From the NCBI GenBank assembly GCA_050186335.1, contig JBFWYO010000145.1:1-5896 (forward strand): a stretch of 5,896 bases of DNA. Reading direction: 5' to 3'. Made by a program: the position numbers and the translations under genes. The DNA comes from JBFWYO01 sp050186335. GTDB taxonomy: Bacteria; Pseudomonadota; Alphaproteobacteria; Bin65. The notes under the pieces were generated by a model. It worked only from the letters and a program-made list of their open reading frames with translations, did no database searches and was not told the DNA's origin. This document shows positions 1 through 4,995 of this stretch, piece by piece (positions within the stretch are counted from its first letter, which is position 1; each line of letters begins with the position of its first letter).

Positions 1-1
1 G

Positions 2-694
2 GGCGACAAGACGCGCATGGAGGAATTGTCGCGCAATGCCGGCGCGTTCATCCGCCCGTCGCCGGCCGGGACCACACTGGGCGGCGTCGCCCGGCGCACG
101 CGCGAAGCGATGTTGCTGTGCGAAGCGGCCGGATTCGACGTCATCCTGATCGAAACGGTCGGCGTCGGCCAGTCGGAGACCGCCGTGGCCGACATGGTCG
201 ACATGTTCATGCTGCTGCTGGTGCCCGGCGGCGGCGACGAACTGCAAGGCATCAAGAAGGGCATCGTGGAGTTGGCCGACCTGCTGGTCGTCAACAAGGC
301 GGACGGCGATCTGAAGCCGGCCGCCGCGCGCGCCGCAACCGAGTATCAGCACGCGCTCCATCTGCTCAAGCCGTCGTCGCGCCATTGGACGCCGCGGGTG
401 CTGCAATGCTCGGCGCTGCAGACCGAAGGCATCGCCGAAGTATGGCAGGAGGTGCGCAAGTTCCGCGACGCCATGGCGCCGACCGGCGAGTTGACGGTCC
501 GGCGCGCCGAGCAGTCCAAGGCCTGGATGTGGAGCGAAATCGGCGACGGATTGATGGGCCGATTCCGCGCCCACCGAGGCGTCGCCAGCGAACTCAAGCG
601 CCTCGAAGCGAAAGTGGCGCGCGGCGAAATGGCCGCGGCGACCGCGGCGGAACGGCTGCTGGAATTGTTTTTACGTCCCGAATCAAAGGCTTAG
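2..694 (+). CDS. meaB: MeaB/ArgK-family G3E GTPase, methylmalonyl-CoA mutase chaperone (5'-truncated)
   Basis: The reading frame is open from base 2 and gives 230 visible residues to the TAG stop. The usual family length is about 320-330, so roughly the first hundred residues, including the P-loop, lie outside the window. Visible motifs, numbered from the first visible residue, are a family-typical FIRPSPAGTTLGGVARRTRE stretch (16-35), the Walker B/G3 region ETVGVGQSE (51-59), the switch III-like segment GGGDELQGIKKG (76-87), the G4 motif NKAD (98-101) that gives guanine specificity, and a G5-like CSAL further on. The C-terminal helical part resembles the family dimerisation region. Known role: a cytoplasmic GTPase that gates adenosylcobalamin loading and protects methylmalonyl-CoA mutase from inactivation. 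Older annotations call it an arginine/ornithine transport kinase (ArgK). Any linked mutase gene would have to lie upstream, outside the window. The ATG at 17 is internal, because homology continues before it. Confidence 0.93.
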   Translation, partial: GDKTRMEELSRNAGAFIRPSPAGTTLGGVARRTREAMLLCEAAGFDVILIETVGVGQSETAVADMVDMFMLLLVPGGGDELQGIKKGIVELADLLVVNKADGDLKPAAARAATEYQHALHLLKPSSRHWTPRVLQCSALQTEGIAEVWQEVRKFRDAMAPTGELTVRRAEQSKAWMWSEIGDGLMGRFRAHRGVASELKRLEAKVARGEMAAATAAERLLELFLRPESKA

Positions 695-731
695 GCCGAT
701 TGCGCCGGGGCCTGCGGGCGCGCCGAAACCC

Positions 732-761
732 TTGACGCCCGCGCCCCGCATGGCCTACAAA
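732..761 (+). promoter_or_regulatory. Predicted sigma70-type promoter for rpmB
   Basis: A TTGACG -35 element (732-737) is followed after 18 bases by TACAAA (756-761) as -10. It lies in the gap between meaB and rpmB, about 90 bases before the rpmB start. It would start transcription near 768 and produce a leader of about 80 bases. The -35 is strong and the -10 moderate. The start site is inferred, not shown. Confidence 0.6.
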
Positions 762-768
762 CCTGCGC

Positions 769-792
769 CGCCGGGCTGGATTTCGCCCGGCG
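769..792 (+). promoter_or_regulatory. Leader hairpin upstream of rpmB
   Basis: An 8-bp perfect stem (769-776 CGCCGGGC with 785-792 GCCCGGCG) closes an 8-base loop. It would lie at the very 5' end of the predicted rpmB mRNA. A second, imperfect GC-rich pairing (about 807-810 with 827-830, continuing 812-815 with 823-826) follows just before the Shine-Dalgarno. No T tract follows either, so they are not terminators. They may affect mRNA stability or translation, or simply reflect high GC. Confidence 0.4.
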
Positions 793-836
793 TCGCGTTT
801 CAGGCCCCGGCGCCCACGTTTCGGGCCCGGCCGTTC

Positions 837-843
837 AGGAGAG
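837..843 (+). promoter_or_regulatory. Ribosome binding site of rpmB
   Basis: AGGAGAG lies six bases before the ATG at 850. It is a strong Shine-Dalgarno and fixes the start of L28. Confidence 0.8.
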
Positions 844-849
844 CCCGCC

Positions 850-1149
850 ATGTCCCGTATTTGTGCCATCACCGGCAAGGCCGTTCTGATGGGCAACAAT
901 GTCAGCCACGCGAACAACAAGTCGCGTCGGCGCTTCATGCCCAATTTGCAGCGCGCCTCGCTGCTGTCGGACGCGCTCGGCACGGTCGTGCGCTTGCGCG
1001 TGACCACGGCTGGCCTGCGCACGGTCGAACATGCCGGCGGCATCGACAAGTTCCTGCTCGGCACGCCCGACGGCAAGCTGACCGGCGAAGCGCTCACGAT
1101 CAAGCGCCGCATCGCGCGCCGCCTGGCCGCGAAGGCCAAGGCCGCGTAA
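850..1149 (+). CDS. rpmB: 50S ribosomal protein L28
   Basis: The 99-residue basic protein begins MSRICAITGKAVLMGNNVSH, the typical L28 N-terminus with its glycine-rich GK..GNNVSHANNK segment (about 9-23). RRRFMPNLQ follows at about 26-34, then the V-R-L-R-V and T-x-x-G-L-R-T-V-E core and a Lys/Arg/Ala-rich C-terminus. This longer form is usual in Alphaproteobacteria; other bacteria often have 60-80 residues. L28 is a component of the large ribosomal subunit bound to 23S rRNA. The family CxxC zinc ligands are absent (only one Cys, at residue 5), so this is the zinc-free form. The gene has its own predicted promoter, a strong Shine-Dalgarno and an intrinsic terminator, so it appears to be monocistronic. 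All visible genes further downstream run on the opposite strand. Confidence 0.97.
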   Translation: MSRICAITGKAVLMGNNVSHANNKSRRRFMPNLQRASLLSDALGTVVRLRVTTAGLRTVEHAGGIDKFLLGTPDGKLTGEALTIKRRIARRLAAKAKAA

Positions 1150-1179
1150 TCAGTCCACGCAGCGATTTGCGACACAAGA

Positions 1180-1201
1180 CCCGCCGCACGGCGGGTTTTT
1201 T
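1180..1201 (+). terminator. Rho-independent terminator of rpmB
   Basis: The stem CCCGCC (1180-1185) pairs with GGCGGG (1190-1195) around a GCAC loop and is followed directly by six Ts (1196-1201). It begins 30 bases after the rpmB stop codon. It is a textbook intrinsic terminator for the + strand. Confidence 0.88.
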
Positions 1202-1254
1202 GTTGGGGAAAATTAAGGCCTCTCGGCCTCTGCCTGTCGAACGGTGTTCGAATC

Positions 1255-1360
1255 GTCATCCCGGCCGTAGCGCAGCGGAGAGCCGGGATCCAGGGTCTTT
1301 CCGCGTTTGCGCTGGACCCCGGATCGGCGCGCCGCAAGCGCGGCGCTTGTCCGGGGTGAC
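1255..1360. repeat. REP-like nested palindromic intergenic element
   Basis: The element is built of nested inverted arms. The outer arms are GTCATCCCGG (1255-1264) and CCGGGGTGAC (1351-1360), with one mismatch that would be a G-U pair in RNA. The middle arms are CCGGGATCCAG (1283-1293) and CTGGACCCCGG (1312-1322), also with one mismatch. An inner hairpin pairs GCGCCG (1329-1334) with CGGCGC (1341-1346). This GTCATCCCGG...GGATCCAG...CTGGA.CCCGG...GGTGAC organisation matches a class of palindromic repeats dispersed between genes in many alphaproteobacterial genomes. Being in a convergent gap after a terminator is typical. Such elements are usually mobilised in trans or spread passively. Copy number in this genome cannot be judged from one window. 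Confidence 0.7.
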
Positions 1361-1393
1361 AAATATAAAACTTGGCGGCGCTTGTTCGCCAAG
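1361..1393 (-). terminator. Predicted rho-independent terminator on the - strand
   Basis: On the - strand a 7-bp perfect stem CTTGGCG/CGCCAAG (1387-1393 with 1371-1377, 9-base loop) is followed at once by TTTTATATTT (1370 down to 1361). That is the hairpin plus U-rich tail of an intrinsic terminator. Read on the + strand the hairpin is followed by AAACATG, so it terminates only - strand transcripts. It lies about 250 bases past the stop of the phytase-like gene, so it may end that operon's long 3' UTR, or an independent small transcript. Confidence 0.6.
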
Positions 1394-1406
1394 AAACATG
1401 ACATGC

Positions 1407-1420
1407 GTAACAAATGTAAC
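1407..1420 (+). promoter_or_regulatory. Direct-repeat site GTAAC-N4-GTAAC, copy 1
   Basis: GTAACAAATGTAAC holds two GTAAC half-sites 9 bases apart, in the same orientation. Spaced direct repeats of this kind are often bound by OmpR-type response regulators as tandem dimers; the bases resemble but do not match the RstA box, where the spacing is 10. The binding protein is unknown. Its pairing with the copy at 1584 is the reason for listing it. Confidence 0.35.
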
Positions 1421-1520
1421 GCCGCTCTTGATTGTACCGCGGCCAATGCTATCTGCCCGAACGTCGCGCGGTGCACCTTCGCGCGACGCGCTCTTTGCAT
1501 CGTCAATCAAGTGTCGGAAT

Positions 1521-1541
1521 CGCGGCGGGGATCGCGCCGCG
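1521..1541. repeat. GC-rich hairpin in the convergent intergenic region
   Basis: A 7-bp perfect stem (CGCGGCG 1521-1527 with CGCCGCG 1535-1541) encloses a 7-base loop. No T tract lies on either side, so it is not an intrinsic terminator. It lies between the two GTAAC sites and could be part of a structured transcript. Confidence 0.4.
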
Positions 1542-1549
1542 ATCTGTCG

Positions 1550-1609
1550 ACCCTAAGGTACCCTAACCCTAAGGTTTGAAAACGTAACATTTGTAACATT
1601 CATTAGGGT
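1550..1609. repeat. CCCTAA repeat cluster with an inverted copy
   Basis: ACCCTAAGGT (1550-1559), ACCCTAA (1560-1566) and CCCTAAGGT (1567-1575) lie head to tail. TTAGGGT (1603-1609) is the inverted copy on the far side of the second GTAAC site. The CTAAGG-type half-sites are clearly non-random in this GC-rich background. The function is unknown; the cluster may be an operator or the remnant of an element. Confidence 0.45.
1584..1597 (+). promoter_or_regulatory. Direct-repeat site GTAAC-N4-GTAAC, copy 2
   Basis: GTAACATTTGTAAC has the same half-sites and spacing as the copy at 1407. The 4-base spacer (ATTT) is the reverse complement of the first copy's (AAAT), and both copies are preceded by C. 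It lies in a local AT-rich patch about 50 bases beyond the stop of the phytase-like gene. No + strand gene starts just downstream, so what it would regulate is unclear. Confidence 0.35.
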
Positions 1610-1645
1610 GGCGGCGGCGCACGCGCGGAATTGCGCCGCCTGCGG

Positions 1646-2623
1646 TCAATCCGGCAGCGCGAACATCAACAGCAGCGTCCGTTGCAGCGGATTGAAATTG
1701 TCGTCGGACATGACGTAGACCAGCGTCTCGCGCCTGGCCTTGTCGTGGCGCAGGCCGAGGCCTTCGAAATTATCGACGGTCAGCGGTTTTTCCAGGCGCG
1801 CCAATTCCTGCCCGCGCAGGCGCATGCCGGGGGCGATCTCGCGGCGCTTCAGTATTTGCAGCCGCATCGCGGCGCCGCTGACCGGATCGTAGCTGCGTTC
1901 GAGCATCAGCAGATCGCCGGTCCACAGCATTTGGCCCGCGGTCGGGAAGAACGAGCCGGTGCGCTCGTAGGCGAACGTCTCCCAACCGCTCAGCCGGCCG
2001 ACCCAGCCGACCACCGCATTGCCCGAGGCGCGCATCTTTTCGGTGATCGCGATGAAGTAATCGCCGCCGACATACATCAGCGATTCGATGCCGCTGTTGC
2101 CGGGCGAGTCCTCGAGATTGGGCGGCGCAGGAAATTCCTTGGGCGGCTTGCTGAACGGCGGCTCGGCGGCCGGATACAGCCACAGCCGGTGCTGGCGTTC
2201 GAACGCGACCAGGATCGAGCCGTCGGGCAGCACCGCCATCGCCTCGGCGTCGGCTGCGGTGCCGGTCAGCGGCTTGCCCTCGGCGTCGATCAACGGGCCG
2301 ATATCGCCGTCGCGCATCCCGATCAGCCTGCCGCGTTCGTCGTAGACCAGGTTCGCGCGCAGCCAGGTTCCGCGATCCGAGATGGTCAGCAGAAAATTGC
2401 CGCTGGGCGCCACGAACAGGTCGGAGAAGCCGCCGAACCGCTTGTCGGGCGAGCGCAGCGCCAGGCCGCCGCGAAAGGCGAGGGCGCCCACCGTGGTGAC
2501 GTTCGCATTGCGCGGGTCGAGCGGCACCTGCTGCGCGATAATGGTGATCGGATCGGCGGCGGCGGGCGCCGCGGCCAGCAGCGCAAGGACGGCGAGCGCG
2601 CGTCGTAAAATCCGCAAGCTCAT
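1646..2623 (-). CDS. Secreted esterase-like activity of phytase family protein
   Basis: The 325-residue protein starts MSLRILRRALAVLALLAAAPAAA, a Sec signal peptide with likely cleavage after Ala23. The mature part has the hallmarks of the phytase-like family (Pfam PF13449; COG4246), predicted to fold as a beta-propeller. Landmarks are GGFSDL (64-69), SDRG (82-85), DAEAM (125-129), FERQHR (141-146), GIESL (178-182), DNFEG (284-288) and SDDNF (306-310). Members are periplasmic or extracellular and are named for weak esterase/phytase similarity; the true substrate of this one is not known. The ATG overlaps the stop of the upstream 5'-nucleotidase by ATGA (2620-2623), so the two are co-translated. 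The same frame stays open upstream to about 3754, but that part is an out-of-frame shadow of the nucleotidase gene; the signal peptide decides the start. A gene of this family is, to my recollection, often found near cobT and rpmB in Alphaproteobacteria. Confidence 0.88.
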   Translation of the reverse strand: MSLRILRRALAVLALLAAAPAAADPITIIAQQVPLDPRNANVTTVGALAFRGGLALRSPDKRFGGFSDLFVAPSGNFLLTISDRGTWLRANLVYDERGRLIGMRDGDIGPLIDAEGKPLTGTAADAEAMAVLPDGSILVAFERQHRLWLYPAAEPPFSKPPKEFPAPPNLEDSPGNSGIESLMYVGGDYFIAITEKMRASGNAVVGWVGRLSGWETFAYERTGSFFPTAGQMLWTGDLLMLERSYDPVSGAAMRLQILKRREIAPGMRLRGQELARLEKPLTVDNFEGLGLRHDKARRETLVYVMSDDNFNPLQRTLLLMFALPD

Positions 2624-4158
2624 TTCGCGACCACGCGGCCTTCGACCTTGGGCGAAACGGTGCCTTGGCGCACCAGATAGTCGATCACCGACCCGGCCAT
2701 GTGCGGGCCGATATTCGAATCCACCAGCCGTTTCTTGTCCTTCAGCATGGTGTAGCCGTCGCCGCCGGCGGCCAGGAAATCGTTGACCGCGAGCGTATAC
2801 ATCTTGGCCGGATCGAGCGGCTGATCGCCGACGCTGATGGTTTCGATCCGCTCGCCCGCCGGCTTCGCCGCGTCGTAGACGAACTTCACGCCGGACACTT
2901 GCGGGAACCGGCCTTGCGGCTGGCTCACGTCGGCGACCCCGTGTTCGAGAATTTGCTTCAACTCGGCGCCGCTGACCTCGACCATCATGATCACGTTGTT
3001 GAACGGCATTTCGCCCAGGATGTCCTTGCGCGTGATCTGGAAGCCGGCCGGGTAAAGCTTGTTGCCGCGCAGGCCGCCGCCGTTGACCAGTGCGACGTCG
3101 GCGCCGATCGTGGCGCGGATCGCGTCGGCGACCAGATTGCCCATGGTGGTTTCGCGCGAGCGCACGGCGTCCGAGCGGCTGTCCAAAATGGTCGTCGTTC
3201 GGCCGACCACGCCGCCCAGTTCCGTATCGAGCCGCCGCTGGAATTTCAGGACCGTCGCGGCGGTGGCGGGATCCGGCGGCGTGCGGTAGTTCGCGATCAG
3301 CCGCCACTGCGTCACGACGTCGATCGCCGGCTTGCCGTCCCGGATCGACTTGGCGACGTCGAGATCGACCACGCCGAGATATTCGTTGTCCGAGCCGGCT
3401 TTCAGGACCAGGACGTCGTTGTCCATGATCTGGATCGGTATGTGTTCGTGCCCGCCCAACACCAGTCTTATGCCGCGCACCGTGCGCGCCAGTTGCGTGT
3501 CCTCCTCGATGCCCAGGTGGGTAACCGCCACGATCACGTCGACGCCCTGTTTCTGCAGCTCGGCGACGAGCGTCCGCGCGGTCTCGATGTGCGAGGCGAA
3601 CTTGACCGGCAAGGAACCCTTGATGAACATGCCGGCCTGCGGCGTGATCAGGCCGAAGAAGCCGACTTTGAGCGGCCCGGCCTGGCGGATCACGTAGCGC
3701 TTGAGGTCCGGCAGCGGCTTGCCGTCCGGATCGGTCACGTTGGCAGCCATCCACGGGAATTTCGATTCGGCCAGACGCAGGCGCAGCACTTCGTAGCCGT
3801 GATCGAATTCATGGTTGCCGAGCGCCGCCGCGGCGACGCCGAGCCCGTTCATCAGCTCGATCATGTGCGCGCCCTTGGTCAGGCTCGAGAGCAAGGACGG
3901 CGAGATCAGATCGCCGCCGAAGGTCACGAAACTGTGTGGCGAGCGGGCGCGCTCGCGCTTGAGCAGGGTTTGCAGTTCGGCAAACCCGCCCCAGCCGCGC
4001 TCGGGCACGATCTGGTACGAATCGTTGAAGTGCAGGAAAGTGAGGCGGGTGGTGACAGGTGCGGTCGTTTGCGGCGCTTGTGCCCAGGCATGCACGGCCA
4101 CGCACAGCACGCAGGCAACGCCGAGCGCGCCGCGCTCCAGCCAACGATTAAGTCCCAT
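2620..4158 (-). CDS. Periplasmic bifunctional metallophosphatase/5'-nucleotidase
   Basis: The 512-residue protein has a Sec signal peptide ending AWAQA (cleavage near Ala28). The N-terminal calcineurin-like domain shows FNDSYQI (44-50), GGDLISPS (81-88), GNHEFDHG (114-121), VTHLG (212-216) and GGHEH (235-239), the dinuclear metal site of the UshA/5'-nucleotidase family. The C-terminal nucleotide-binding domain shows MGNLVADAI (339-347), NGGGLRG (359-365) and NDFLAAGGDGY (459-469), whose Phe would stack on a base. Length fits the family. Expected role: hydrolysis of nucleoside monophosphates or related phosphoesters in the periplasm to recover nucleoside and phosphate. The family metal ligand His two residues after the first Asp is Tyr here (D46-S-Y48). 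Start choice: a TTG three codons upstream is in frame, but GAGGG (4168-4172) abuts it and is nine bases from this ATG, so the ATG is preferred. It is the first gene of the coupled pair; its own promoter is not obvious (a lone CATAAT lies about 35 bases upstream). Confidence 0.92.
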   Translation of the reverse strand: MGLNRWLERGALGVACVLCVAVHAWAQAPQTTAPVTTRLTFLHFNDSYQIVPERGWGGFAELQTLLKRERARSPHSFVTFGGDLISPSLLSSLTKGAHMIELMNGLGVAAAALGNHEFDHGYEVLRLRLAESKFPWMAANVTDPDGKPLPDLKRYVIRQAGPLKVGFFGLITPQAGMFIKGSLPVKFASHIETARTLVAELQKQGVDVIVAVTHLGIEEDTQLARTVRGIRLVLGGHEHIPIQIMDNDVLVLKAGSDNEYLGVVDLDVAKSIRDGKPAIDVVTQWRLIANYRTPPDPATAATVLKFQRRLDTELGGVVGRTTTILDSRSDAVRSRETTMGNLVADAIRATIGADVALVNGGGLRGNKLYPAGFQITRKDILGEMPFNNVIMMVEVSGAELKQILEHGVADVSQPQGRFPQVSGVKFVYDAAKPAGERIETISVGDQPLDPAKMYTLAVNDFLAAGGDGYTMLKDKKRLVDSNIGPHMAGSVIDYLVRQGTVSPKVEGRVVAK

Positions 4159-4167
4159 CGCGTCCAA

Positions 4168-4172
4168 CCCTC
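4168..4172 (-). promoter_or_regulatory. Shine-Dalgarno that decides the 5'-nucleotidase start
   Basis: GAGGG on the - strand lies nine bases before the ATG at 4158 and directly against the alternative TTG at 4167. The spacing favours the ATG. A 12-base perfect palindrome, AAGGAATTCCTT (4173-4184), lies immediately upstream of it. Confidence 0.6.
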
Positions 4173-4337
4173 AAGGAATTCCTTCAATGGACGGATTATG
4201 GACGAGATTGCGACCGGCCGACAGGGCGTCGCGGCCGACGAATTTGACGCGCCACAGGGCACGCGGTGAACGGACGCGCGTTCGCGGCGGCCTTGTGCGC
4301 GTCGCCCCTCGGGAAATGCCGCCGAAATTTGACTGGG

Positions 4338-4613
4338 TTAGATTATGGAGCGGTCCCAGCCATAAAAATACGAACCGCAATCCCAGCGCGCGATTTCAAG
4401 CGCATCTTCACGACTATGACCGGCTCGTATCATCGCGCCGGCGGTGCCCGCAACGCACATGATGTATTGCTGAAACCGCGCGACCGGCTGCTTGTTTCCG
4501 TAGCCGGTCGCGAAGTTGGAAGCGGCCGGAATCGAGAGCGCCGAACTCGGACCGGTCGACGCGACCAGCGCGGTCGACGCCAGACAAAAAATGGCGATCT
4601 GCAATTTTTTCAT
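4338..4613 (-). CDS. Small secreted protein of unknown function
   Basis: The 91-residue protein starts MKKLQIAIFCLASTALVAS, a clear signal peptide (Lys-Lys n-region, hydrophobic core, likely cleavage after the SSA near residue 25). The mature part is about 66 residues and contains RFQQYIMCVAGTAGAMIRAG, then SREDALEIARWDCGSYFYGW. Two Cys in the mature protein could form one disulfide between a helical segment and the aromatic C-terminus. I do not recognise a family. The start is fixed by a GGAGG Shine-Dalgarno seven bases upstream (4621-4625). The frame is open further upstream to 4724, but that part lacks a binding site and would bury the signal peptide. It lies between cobT and the nucleotidase with gaps of about 380 and 180 bases, so it is probably transcribed separately. 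The coding evidence (signal peptide plus strong Shine-Dalgarno) is good; the function is unknown. Confidence 0.78.
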   Translation of the reverse strand: MKKLQIAIFCLASTALVASTGPSSALSIPAASNFATGYGNKQPVARFQQYIMCVAGTAGAMIRAGHSREDALEIARWDCGSYFYGWDRSII

Positions 4614-4620
4614 TAGGTGA

Positions 4621-4625
4621 CCTCC
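4621..4625 (-). promoter_or_regulatory. Shine-Dalgarno of the small secreted protein
   Basis: GGAGG on the - strand lies seven bases before the ATG at 4613. It selects this start over the in-frame upstream ATG codons, which lack such a site. Confidence 0.7.
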
Positions 4626-4995
4626 GTGTGTGAATGCCGCAGTGCGATGCGCATCGCGCCGGCTCATTACGCGCGGCCGTCGGTCGGTGCGTGTCGAAAA
4701 AATACTAAAATGAACGCAAAACACCGGCGAAGAGCGAAATCCGACATTTGGAGGGCCGCGCCGGCCAATCCCGTCGCTGCGGAAAACCCAGATCCCGGAA
4801 TCGGGCGGCCCGGTTCTACTGGAACGGCGTCAAGATCAGACCGGATTCGCAAAGCGGTGCCGCGCAACCGGCGCTTCGCTTGCAGGCCGGCCGGCGCTGT
4901 TGAAATCGGAGCGGTTTCAGGAACGCGCGGAGGCGCATTCTAACGAGCTCGACCAAGTCGATTCCGGTCCGCGCCGCAGCGGCACGCCACCGCGA
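4626..4995. other. Intergenic gap between cobT and the small secreted protein gene
   Basis: About 370 bases hold no convincing gene. Short open frames on both strands are Arg/Pro/Ala-rich, lack binding sites and look like GC-driven shadows. An AT-rich patch at about 4695-4725 (including AAAAAATACTAAAATGAACG) stands out in the GC-rich background. It lies about 85-110 bases before the small gene's start, so it is the likeliest promoter area, though I cannot place clean -35 and -10 boxes. No hairpin with a T tract is visible downstream of the cobT stop. Confidence 0.45.

Noticed and set aside
1213..1510. Overlapping - strand frames across the palindromic repeat
   Set aside because: Their translation is the typical spurious peptide of the REP-like element, and a predicted terminator lies inside them.
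1550..1575. Telomere-like CCCTAA tract as evidence of a linear replicon end
   Set aside because: Only three units, embedded between ordinary chromosomal genes, with no terminal hairpin or long array.
1403..1579. Small + strand frame (58 residues, five Cys) in the convergent gap
   Set aside because: There is no Shine-Dalgarno before its ATG, the sequence resembles no known Cys-rich family, and it runs through the hairpin and the CCCTAA repeats.
1631..2608. Long + strand open frame (325 codons) opposite the phytase-like gene
   Set aside because: The product is Arg/Ala/Gln/Asp-rich low-complexity sequence without a family signature; the opposite strand encodes a signal peptide and a recognised family. 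It is a GC-driven antisense shadow.
2624..3754. Upstream in-frame extension of the phytase-like gene
   Set aside because: It is out of frame with, and fully covered by, the nucleotidase gene. The product is Arg/Gly-rich, and the ATG at 2623 begins a clear signal peptide with ATGA coupling.
2665..4269. Long + strand open frame (534 codons) opposite the 5'-nucleotidase
   Set aside because: It mirrors the nucleotidase codons, is rich in His/Arg/Asp/Ala and has no recognisable motif or binding site; the nucleotidase on the other strand has all family motifs.
4171..4380. Short - strand frame of 69 codons between the small secreted gene and the nucleotidase
   Set aside because: It overlaps the 3' end of the small secreted gene in another frame, lacks a binding site and shows no recognisable motif.
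4667..4867. Short - strand frame of 66 codons downstream of cobT
   Set aside because: No Shine-Dalgarno, no family resemblance, and its composition matches the GC-rich background.
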